Positions 18,347-25,244 of a stretch of 41,515 nucleotides of DNA are shown in pieces. Every line of letters begins with the position of its first letter. The stretch's first letter is position 1. This stretch comes from an uncultured Burkholderiaceae bacterium (lineage in GTDB: Bacteria > Pseudomonadota > Gammaproteobacteria > Burkholderiales > Burkholderiaceae): contig CALMPB010000410.1 in the NCBI GenBank assembly GCA_937871985.1, positions 1 to 41,515 of the forward strand. The letters are read 5' to 3'. The notes below the pieces were generated by a model that saw only the letters and a program-made list of their open reading frames with translations, had not been told where the DNA came from and did no database searches. The position numbers and the translations under genes are program-made.

Positions 18347-19806
18347 TTTTCAAGGGCTTCGACCGCGGCTGCGGCTTTCGCGCCGGTATCCTTTCTCAGC
18401 GCCGTCGAACGTTCCGCATCCATTTCGAACGACGGCCATTCGCCCGGGGCCGCTTTCATCATGTCCGCGTAAAAGCGGTACATATTGCGTTGCACGCCTT
18501 CTTCGTAGCGGGTTCGATAAACCTCGCCCGGGCCCGGCCAGTTCTCGCGCACCGGCTGGGCAATGCCGATGCCGGGCGTACCCATCTTGTAGTTGAGCTT
18601 GAGTCCCAGCTTGTCGACAGCCATGGAATTGCCCGAACGGCTGATCGTCGTCCAGGGCTCCGTGTCGTCCATTTCGAACACGCCGCTCAGAGAAAAGGTG
18701 CCCAGGCCCGCCGTGTAGGCACGTTCTTTTTGCTCCGGGGTCATGTTCTTGTAGCCGAAGAACCAGTTCCAGAACTCGACCTTGCCCGGCCCCTTGGGCT
18801 GGAAAAGCCGCACGGTGAGCGCGGCGGTGGGCGCGTGCTTGGAGCCGTCCTCGGTTACCGGCAAGGCCAGGATGGCGCAATTGGGAAATACGTTTCCGAC
18901 GAACACCCGCGCGCGCCTGGCGACTTCGAGCTGCTCGGCGGAAATGCGCGCGGTATTGAACGTGGCGGCCAACTGCTCGGGAAAGCCCAGGAACTTGGGG
19001 CCCGGTTCTTCGGCGCTGTTGGCCATGGAAAAGCTCAGGGAATGCCCGGGAGAAGCCTGGATGTGATAGCCCTTCATATTCTCGGCGAACGAGACCGGGA
19101 AAGATCCGATTTCAAACACCGAGCGGTGCAGGGTTCCCAAATGGTAGTCGTCGCCCGCGAAGTTCTCGGCGCCCGACTTCCAATCCGCATCGAAGACAAA
19201 GCGCTGCGGCGGCCCCAACACCTCGACGCCATGCTCGTTCAGCCCGAACAGCAAATCCAGATACCACGCCATGCCGCCCAGGTACTCGCGCAACGGCGGC
19301 GCCGATTCGTCCAGGCTGGCGTAGATAAGCCCGTGCAATTGTTCGACACGGGGAGCATGGGCCAGCCCGTTATCTTCCTTGGCCGTGCCTTCAAGCGCGT
19401 TCTTCCACAGGGGCGCGCCCACGAACTCCCCCTTGGTGTTGTAGGTCCAGCCGTGATACGGGCAGCGGAAATGCGAAGTATTGCCGGACGAGGAACGGCA
19501 CACCTGCACGCCGCGATGCCGACAGGCATCGAGCATGACGTTGATCTTGCCGTCCTCATCGCGCACCACGATGAAATCGTCTTCGCCGATTTTGCGCACG
19601 ACGTAGTCGCCCGGCGCAGGTATCTCCGACTCGTGTGCCATAAACACCCAGCAACGGCCAAAGACCTTGTGCAGCTCTTCCTTGTACAAATCGTCATTAC
19701 CGAAAATCGCCGCCGGCACGCTGCCGTAGCCGACGCCTTCGTCCAGCTCGTCAATCAAACGTTCGGCATCGCTTTTCGAGGCGGCGGGCCTGGAATTCAT
19801 AGACAT
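18343..19806 (-). CDS. Rieske ring-hydroxylating dioxygenase, large (alpha) subunit
   Basis: The 487-residue catalytic subunit that inserts both atoms of O2 into an aromatic ring to give a cis-dihydrodiol. The Rieske [2Fe-2S] ligands are C95-x-H97 (CRHRG) and C115-x2-H118 (CPYHGW). The mononuclear iron site is H222 and H227 in ENFAGDDYHLGTLH, with the bridging Asp at 219 or 220 and the third ligand in FEMDDTEPW (D380/D381). GGAG lies nine bases before the ATG. The alpha/beta pair places it among naphthalene, biphenyl and benzoate-type enzymes; the C-terminal 30 residues are Ala/Lys-rich. Order beta then alpha is the reverse of the common bphA1A2-type arrangement. Substrate range cannot be read from the sequence. 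Confidence 0.95.
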   Translation of the reverse strand: MSMNSRPAASKSDAERLIDELDEGVGYGSVPAAIFGNDDLYKEELHKVFGRCWVFMAHESEIPAPGDYVVRKIGEDDFIVVRDEDGKINVMLDACRHRGVQVCRSSSGNTSHFRCPYHGWTYNTKGEFVGAPLWKNALEGTAKEDNGLAHAPRVEQLHGLIYASLDESAPPLREYLGGMAWYLDLLFGLNEHGVEVLGPPQRFVFDADWKSGAENFAGDDYHLGTLHRSVFEIGSFPVSFAENMKGYHIQASPGHSLSFSMANSAEEPGPKFLGFPEQLAATFNTARISAEQLEVARRARVFVGNVFPNCAILALPVTEDGSKHAPTAALTVRLFQPKGPGKVEFWNWFFGYKNMTPEQKERAYTAGLGTFSLSGVFEMDDTEPWTTISRSGNSMAVDKLGLKLNYKMGTPGIGIAQPVRENWPGPGEVYRTRYEEGVQRNMYRFYADMMKAAPGEWPSFEMDAERSTALRKDTGAKAAAAVEALEK

Positions 19807-19826
19807 ATCGATTTACTCCGGAATAT

Positions 19827-20366
19827 TCAAAAAAAGAAGGCCAGGTTGTGCGCGGGAATCGCCGTGTGATCCAGGTAGATCACCCGCTTGAGCAACCGCC
19901 AGCCGCCGTTTTCAATGCCGAGCACGTCGTGGCGCTCGCCCGAATAAATATTCGGCACGACATTCTCCTGGCGGGTGCGGAAGACCAGGACATTGCTGCG
20001 CACGTTGACCCTGTCGCCCTGCCGTTCGCTCACCCGGATGTTGGAGACGTGATGGCGAACCCGCGAAGGCGGATCCTCCGCCCAGGCAAGACCCGTTTCA
20101 TTGCGTCGGACTTTTGCGTCCAGCGAGCCATAGCGCTCATCCAGATGAAATGCCTTGTCGACGAAGCCCAGCCCCCTGGCCCGCTCCACGGTAGTGCGCA
20201 AAGGCATCTGGTAAACGATGTCCTTGCTGACCATCGTCTCCATCCATTGGCGCTCTTCGAGCAGATCCAGCAACTCGACTTCGCGGTTCAGCCAATTGAC
20301 GATCTCCAGGTAAAAACCAGGATCCTTGGTCAAAGCTTCATTCATAATCGGTTCGTTCATATTCAT
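19827..20366 (-). CDS. Ring-hydroxylating dioxygenase, small (beta) subunit
   Basis: A 179-residue cone-fold (SnoaL/NTF2-like) structural subunit that builds the alpha3beta3 hexamer. Typical phrases are EVELLDLLEERQWMETMVSKDIVYQMP near the N-terminus, RVRHHVSNIRV in the middle, and GGWRLLKRVIYLDHTAIPAHNLAFFF at the end. It starts 30 bases after the permease-coding end, with GGGGAA upstream. Starts at M1, M3 or M8 are all possible; the first has the best spacing. It is followed by the alpha subunit after 20 bases. It has no redox centre of its own. Confidence 0.93.
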   Translation of the reverse strand: MNMNEPIMNEALTKDPGFYLEIVNWLNREVELLDLLEERQWMETMVSKDIVYQMPLRTTVERARGLGFVDKAFHLDERYGSLDAKVRRNETGLAWAEDPPSRVRHHVSNIRVSERQGDRVNVRSNVLVFRTRQENVVPNIYSGERHDVLGIENGGWRLLKRVIYLDHTAIPAHNLAFFF

Positions 20367-20395
20367 CTCGTTTCCCCATCCTCACCTGAAGTTCT

Positions 20396-21430
20396 TTATT
20401 TCTTTGAAAATGCCATGGCGAATATCAGCATAGCGCCGACGATCATGGTTTGGGCATAGGCGCCGACCTGCATCAGATTCATGCCGTTCTGCACGAATAC
20501 AATCAGGAACGTGCCTGCCACCACCGCCAAGGTTCGCCCGACACCGCCGGTCAGCGCGGCGCCCGCTATCACACAGGCGGCAATCGACTCCAGCGGAAAC
20601 GACACCCCGATGCTCGACTCTCCGGTATTCAGGCGCGCCGTAAGCAAAACTCCCGACAAAGCCGACAACATGCCGGACAGCACGAAGGCAATGACGGTGA
20701 CGCGCACGGTGCGCACCCCCGAGAGCATGGCGGCGCGCATATTGCCGCCAATGGCATAAAGATGGCGTCCGTAGCGAGTCCACTCGAGCAGCACATAGAC
20801 CAGCGCAATCGAACCGATCATGACCACGACCGGCACGGGTATGCCCAACAGCGTGCCATAGCCGAAGACTTCGCCGAACTCGGGCGGCAAGCCATCGATG
20901 GGCACGCCGCCGCTCAGGAACAAGGCAATGCCGAACACCACGGAAGACATGCCCAGGGTCATCATGAAAGACGGAATGCGCAGAACGGCGGCGCCTATGC
21001 CGTTGATCAGCCCCACCAGGCCGCCGACCACGACCGCCGCGAAAGTGCCTGCGCAAATCGCCCAGGCCGGCGAGCCTGCTCCGTCCTGATACATGCCGCT
21101 CATCGTCATGGCGCCCACGATGGAGGACAGCGCCACGATGGTTCCGACCGACAGATCGATGCCGCCGCCCACCAGAACGATCAATTGCGCCAGGGTGACC
21201 AGCAGCAAGTACACCGCCTGGCGCGACACGTTCAGTTGATTGTTCAGGCTGAAGAAGTCGGGCGCCATGACGGCGAATACCAACAAGGCGAATACAAACA
21301 ACGCCGGCAGCACCAGCGCATAGCGATTCTGGCGCAGCCACCTGGCGGGGGATATGACGTTCGCCTCGGGGGTCACGGAGTTTGCGGACATAGTCGTACT
21401 TGAAGGTGAGATAGCCATGGGATCGATCAC
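20396..21430 (-). CDS. CUT2-type ABC transporter permease (RbsC-like)
   Basis: A 344-residue inner-membrane protein with eight to ten hydrophobic segments. It has the branched CUT2 permease signatures GGIDLSVGTIVALSSIVGA (about 89-107) and AIGGNMRAAMLSGV. It forms the channel for the importer made with the adjacent ATPase and binding protein. The GTG at 21430 overlaps the ATPase stop by 4 bases; ATG at 21418 in the same frame is the alternative. The family mostly carries sugars, but its presence between a TorT-like binding protein and dioxygenase genes suggests an aromatic or N-heterocyclic substrate. That is inferred from context only. Confidence 0.9.
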   Translation of the reverse strand: MIDPMAISPSSTTMSANSVTPEANVISPARWLRQNRYALVLPALFVFALLVFAVMAPDFFSLNNQLNVSRQAVYLLLVTLAQLIVLVGGGIDLSVGTIVALSSIVGAMTMSGMYQDGAGSPAWAICAGTFAAVVVGGLVGLINGIGAAVLRIPSFMMTLGMSSVVFGIALFLSGGVPIDGLPPEFGEVFGYGTLLGIPVPVVVMIGSIALVYVLLEWTRYGRHLYAIGGNMRAAMLSGVRTVRVTVIAFVLSGMLSALSGVLLTARLNTGESSIGVSFPLESIAACVIAGAALTGGVGRTLAVVAGTFLIVFVQNGMNLMQVGAYAQTMIVGAMLIFAMAFSKK

Positions 21431-23001
21431 TCAAAAAACTGTTCAAGAATAAGGTGCTGCTCGTAGCCGGCCCGTTCGAATTGCGCCACCAGGCGCCCGT
21501 TGCGCATCACCAGCAAACGATTCGACAGACCCAATAGCTCGGGCAAATCGGACGAAATCAGCAGGACGGCCGCGCCGGATGCGCTGAGTTCGCTGATATA
21601 CCGATAGACGGCGGCCCGGGCGCCGACATCCACGCCGACGGTGGGTTCGTCGAAGATATAAACATCGATGGCCTGCCCCAGGCCTTTGGCCAGCAAGACC
21701 TTTTGCTGATTGCCGCCCGAAAAATTTTCCATGGCCTCGCCAAGCCGGCCCGCGGGAAAATCCACCATGGACGACAGGTGGCGCGACGTTTCCGCCTCGG
21801 CCTTGCGGCGCAAGAACCGGCCTCGGCCGGGGCCGAACGCCAGCGAGGACAACAGCATGTTTTCGCTGGCCGGCCGCATCATCGACAGGCCGTCACGCTT
21901 GCGATCCGGGGGGCTATACCACACGCCCGCCTCGATGGCCTGGGCCGGATGCCGGAAACGCACAACCTTGCCGTCGACGGCAATATTGCCGCGCACCGCG
22001 TCCAGCAAGCCGAAACAGGCCTGGCCGAGCTCGCTTTTGCCGCAGCCCACCAAACCGCCCACGCCGACGATCTCGCCCGCGCGCACTTCCAGGCTGACAT
22101 CTTCCAGTTCTTTTCCCGCGGTGGACAGATTCCGGATTTCCAGGCGCACCGCCCCCAGCTCCGTCCTGGGCGCCGGGTATAGATCCGCCAACGTACGGCC
22201 GCTCATCAACTCGATGAGGCGCGACTCGTTGGTGCTGGCCGAAACCGTGTCCACCCATACGCCATCCCGCAGCACCGTGACCACATCGCCCAGCTCGGCG
22301 ATCTCCTCCATCCGGTGCGTAATGTAGATAATGGCCGTGCCTTGCGCCTTCAGCTTCGCCAGCAAGGCGAACAAAGCCTGGGTATCGTGCGTGCTCAATG
22401 ACGCGGTCGGCTCGTCCAATATCAATACTTTCGGCACGCAACGCAGCGCCTTGCAAATTTCGACCATTTGCTGCTTGCCGCGCGACAATTCGCCCACCAG
22501 CGCGTTCTCGTCCAGGTCGAAACCCAGCCGTTCGATCAGCGCCCGGGCTTCGCGGCGCATGAGCGCCTTGCCAAGAATGCCGCCCCACGCCATGGCTTCG
22601 TCGCCCAGGGCGATATTGTCGGCAACGGTAAGATTGGGCACCAGGGAAAATTCCTGGAACACGGCACGCACACCATGGCTGCGCGCCTCGTTCACCGAAC
22701 GAAAACAGCCGGTATGCGAGCCAATGCTAAGGCGGCCCGCCGTAGGCTGGCCAGCCCCGGCCAACAGGGAAATCAACGTCGACTTCCCCGCCCCGTTTTC
22801 CCCGAAAAACACATGGACCGTGCCGGGCATGATTTCCAGGTTGATGTCTTTCAATGCCCAATGCGTGCCGTAACGCTTGCCAAGCCCGCGCAGAGACATC
22901 GCGCTTCCGGCGTGGACGTCGCGGCGCGGTTCAAACGATTCATCCGCATCCGGCTGCATACGCTGCGCGGAAGGCGCCGGGTTCGACGATACGGCTTGCA
23001 T
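21427..23001 (-). CDS. CUT2-type ABC transporter ATPase with two ABC domains (RbsA-like)
   Basis: A 524-residue double ATPase. The first domain has Walker A GENGAGKS (67-74), signature LSRGKQQMVEI and Walker B VLILDEPTAS. The second has the degenerate Walker A GLVGCGKSE, signature FSGGNQQKVLLAKGL and FDEPTVGVDVGA. The second P-loop deviation is normal for RbsA/MglA proteins. A 35-residue N-terminal extension before the first domain is unusual and probably disordered. A TAGGAGG ribosome site overlaps the stop of the binding-protein gene. It energises uptake with the neighbouring permease and TorT-like protein. Confidence 0.93.
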   Translation of the reverse strand: MQAVSSNPAPSAQRMQPDADESFEPRRDVHAGSAMSLRGLGKRYGTHWALKDINLEIMPGTVHVFFGENGAGKSTLISLLAGAGQPTAGRLSIGSHTGCFRSVNEARSHGVRAVFQEFSLVPNLTVADNIALGDEAMAWGGILGKALMRREARALIERLGFDLDENALVGELSRGKQQMVEICKALRCVPKVLILDEPTASLSTHDTQALFALLAKLKAQGTAIIYITHRMEEIAELGDVVTVLRDGVWVDTVSASTNESRLIELMSGRTLADLYPAPRTELGAVRLEIRNLSTAGKELEDVSLEVRAGEIVGVGGLVGCGKSELGQACFGLLDAVRGNIAVDGKVVRFRHPAQAIEAGVWYSPPDRKRDGLSMMRPASENMLLSSLAFGPGRGRFLRRKAEAETSRHLSSMVDFPAGRLGEAMENFSGGNQQKVLLAKGLGQAIDVYIFDEPTVGVDVGARAAVYRYISELSASGAAVLLISSDLPELLGLSNRLLVMRNGRLVAQFERAGYEQHLILEQFFE

Positions 23002-23009
23002 AAGGCCTC

Positions 23010-24068
23010 CTACTCGACCTTGAACACAGGCTTGAAGCCCCGGGGAGCCATGGAGATTCCCGCATCCAGCTCCTTGATGTTGGATTGGTCGTAGAAGCCG
23101 ACCACCGGCGTGGCCGGAGAAATAACCTCTTTTTTCTCCAGCGCCCGCACCGCCTGGTCAACGGCGATACGCCCGATCGTGACGACGGCCTCCACCCCCG
23201 AGGCCTCGATGGTCTTGGCCTTGATGCCCTGGTACACCCCGGGCGTCAGATACAAGGACACCAGCTTGACGTCCTTGCGGCCATGGGCCCGCAATACCGG
23301 CACGCCCGCCTCGGCCGTGACCGCCGTTCCAACGATGTAGTCCAGTTTCTTGTGAACCTGCAGGGCATCCTCGACCAGACGCGCCTGCACTTCCTTGCCG
23401 ATATCGCCATACTTGGTTTCGACGATATCAATGGCGCCGCCCTTCACCCCCTCCAGGAAGCCTTTGTTGAATAGCTCGACAAAGCCGGCTCCGGAGGGGC
23501 CGGGAAACCAGGCGACCTTGACCGGCGTCGTTCCCGCCGGATGACGCTTGGCAAGATACTGCCCGGCGTTGTAGCCTTCACCGTACGGCGAAGCCAAAGT
23601 GCGGGCGCTGACATCCTTGAACGATACGCCATTCAGCACGTCCACGACGACGACATTCTTTTTCCTGACTTGCTCGAGCGCGTTGGTCAGGCCGTCGTAC
23701 GAAACCGCCCCCACCAGAACTGCATTGGCGCCGCCCGCGACACAGTTTTCGATCTGGGAAATCTGATTGTTCAGGTGGTCAAAACCGCCTGCATCCATGA
23801 CTTGCAGCTTTACCCCCAGACGCTTGGCTTCCTCCACCATTCCGTAATCCGCGCCAAGCCAGAAGGAATCCTTCAAATGCGGATATGCCGCACAGATCTT
23901 CCATGGCTGGGCGGCCTTGGCCAGGGGCCGGTAATCCACGATCGACTCTTTACCATCGGCCGCCACCGACTTTACCTTGACCGGAAACCAGTCGGCAGCC
24001 TGGCTGGCGCCACAAAAAGACAGTGCACCAATAACAGCTAGCGCATTGCACAATGCACGGCATTTCAT
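23010..24068 (-). CDS. TorT-like periplasmic substrate-binding protein
   Basis: A 352-residue periplasmic protein with a Sec signal peptide (cleavage likely after CGASQA, residue 24) and a type I two-lobe binding fold. The start of the mature protein, WFPVKV through PLAKAAQPWKICAAYPHLKDSFWLGADYGM, resembles TorT, the trimethylamine-N-oxide sensor protein working with TorS. Here no sensor kinase is present, and the gene leads into an ATPase and permease, so it is read as the receptor of an ABC importer. AGGAGA precedes the ATG. A 14-bp palindrome lies 35 bases upstream. Ligand unknown; a pathway substrate is likely. Confidence 0.88.
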   Translation of the reverse strand: MKCRALCNALAVIGALSFCGASQAADWFPVKVKSVAADGKESIVDYRPLAKAAQPWKICAAYPHLKDSFWLGADYGMVEEAKRLGVKLQVMDAGGFDHLNNQISQIENCVAGGANAVLVGAVSYDGLTNALEQVRKKNVVVVDVLNGVSFKDVSARTLASPYGEGYNAGQYLAKRHPAGTTPVKVAWFPGPSGAGFVELFNKGFLEGVKGGAIDIVETKYGDIGKEVQARLVEDALQVHKKLDYIVGTAVTAEAGVPVLRAHGRKDVKLVSLYLTPGVYQGIKAKTIEASGVEAVVTIGRIAVDQAVRALEKKEVISPATPVVGFYDQSNIKELDAGISMAPRGFKPVFKVE

Positions 24069-24102
24069 CGTTGTTCTCCTCTTCTTTGATTTAAGGACAC
24101 AA

Positions 24103-24116
24103 AATTGCATGCAATT
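24103..24116. promoter_or_regulatory. Candidate operator AATTGCATGCAATT
   Basis: A perfect 14-bp palindrome located 35 bases upstream of the TorT-like gene, in the 116-base gap after the VOC gene. The form resembles ATTGTATACAAT-type sites of FCD-group GntR regulators. The same 10-base core recurs upstream of the VOC gene. Confidence 0.55.
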
Positions 24117-24184
24117 ATGTGCGCAATTGAATTATGCCGAATAGCAGATATCGAAGATACTCGGGACTTTCCCTAATCCGTGAA

Positions 24185-25012
24185 TCAGCCGGGCAGCAGG
24201 CTGCGCTGGATGCGGCGCTCCGCCTGCTCTTGCTCGTCCAGAACACTGACCGACATATGCACCTCGTCGTGCATGGCGACGCGCACCACATCCTGCTCCC
24301 AGGGTACATGCACCTGGGGGCCAAGCTGCCGGGCACCCGCATCCGCCAGCGCCCGCGCCGACTCTTCCGCGTCGTCCACCTCGACACGCAAGGCGAATCC
24401 GTGGCCATAGCGCCGCCCAACCTCGTGGTCATCGACGAACGCCCATTGTTCGTCGGAAAACAGCTCTATAGCTGCCGGGCACACGGCCAGCAATGCTCCC
24501 CGCTGCCCTCCCGGATGCTCCCAGACATCCACGGCCTTCAAGCCCAGCCCCTTGTCGTACATGGCCATCGCGGCATCCAGGTCGGAAACGCGCAGGCAGA
24601 CCCTCAATTCGCGAAACGCCCTCCGCTGCCCGCCCGGATGGTTCTCTGGCCGACTGACGAGACAATATAAATTGCCGTCCGGCGCGTAAAAATGCGTCCA
24701 GGCCGTTCCCCAGTTCTCGCCGGCAACACCGCGATGGATCTCTCCGACGAACTCCACGCCCTTGCCTTCCATTTCCTTGCGGGCGGCGTCGACATCCTCG
24801 ACCAGGAACCCCGTGACCGGATGGGAAAAATGACTGTGCTCTTCGTCGCTGGGCTTGAACACCTCGAACGCATCGCCGTTCGGCAGGCCGAATACCACGG
24901 CATTCTGCTGTTCCATGGCCACGTCCAAACCAAGCACATTCGCCGCAAAATCGCGCATGCGCGCATATTCCCCGGTTCTGGATCCCAGCCAGGCTATCCC
25001 AAGTATTTCCAT
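24185..25012 (-). CDS. Two-domain VOC (glyoxalase/extradiol dioxygenase fold) protein
   Basis: A 275-residue protein made of two vicinal-oxygen-chelate halves, about 1-118 and 135-270, each with the pattern xVxDLxxAxxFY, LGLxV and a C-terminal PDGN-like turn (APDGNLYCLV). Candidate metal ligands include His and Glu residues of each half, but the full set could not be assigned. Such proteins include extradiol dioxygenases, glyoxalases and lyases; this one is not confidently any of them. AAGGAG lies upstream of the ATG. It is the first gene of the cluster, with a candidate operator 83 bases upstream. A role on a ring or aldehyde intermediate is possible. Confidence 0.8.
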   Translation of the reverse strand: MEILGIAWLGSRTGEYARMRDFAANVLGLDVAMEQQNAVVFGLPNGDAFEVFKPSDEEHSHFSHPVTGFLVEDVDAARKEMEGKGVEFVGEIHRGVAGENWGTAWTHFYAPDGNLYCLVSRPENHPGGQRRAFRELRVCLRVSDLDAAMAMYDKGLGLKAVDVWEHPGGQRGALLAVCPAAIELFSDEQWAFVDDHEVGRRYGHGFALRVEVDDAEESARALADAGARQLGPQVHVPWEQDVVRVAMHDEVHMSVSVLDEQEQAERRIQRSLLPG

Positions 25013-25094
25013 GTCACGCTCCTTTGGTTCGTGCGCGCCGGCAAGGCCTCGCACGTTGATTTATCCACCAATCCATTATTTATTTGCATAAATA

Positions 25095-25106
25095 ATTGCA
25101 TGCAAT
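25095..25106. promoter_or_regulatory. Candidate operator ATTGCATGCAAT at the cluster promoter
   Basis: A perfect 12-bp palindrome upstream of the first cluster gene, with an extra TTTGCAT half-site at 25083-25089. On the minus strand a TTGATA (25118-25113) could be a -35, placing the palindrome in the spacer, a classic repressor position. The -10 is not clear (TATTTA or TTATTT). Confidence 0.55.
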
Positions 25107-25244
25107 AATAGCTATCAAGCTCGATGGATGCATCGGGGTTAATACGGAAAAGTCGCGGTGAACCCGCCGTCGCCGCGTAAGACTTCACCGCGGCGTGAAG
25201 AAGGCCATCAAGATACTCCGATCTTTAGCCGGCCCGACCTTTTA

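Noticed and set aside
8099..25012. Genomic island or transposon carrying the catabolic cluster
   Set aside because: No transposase, integrase, tRNA gene or flanking repeat was seen at either border, and base composition resembles the flanks apart from AT-rich control gaps.
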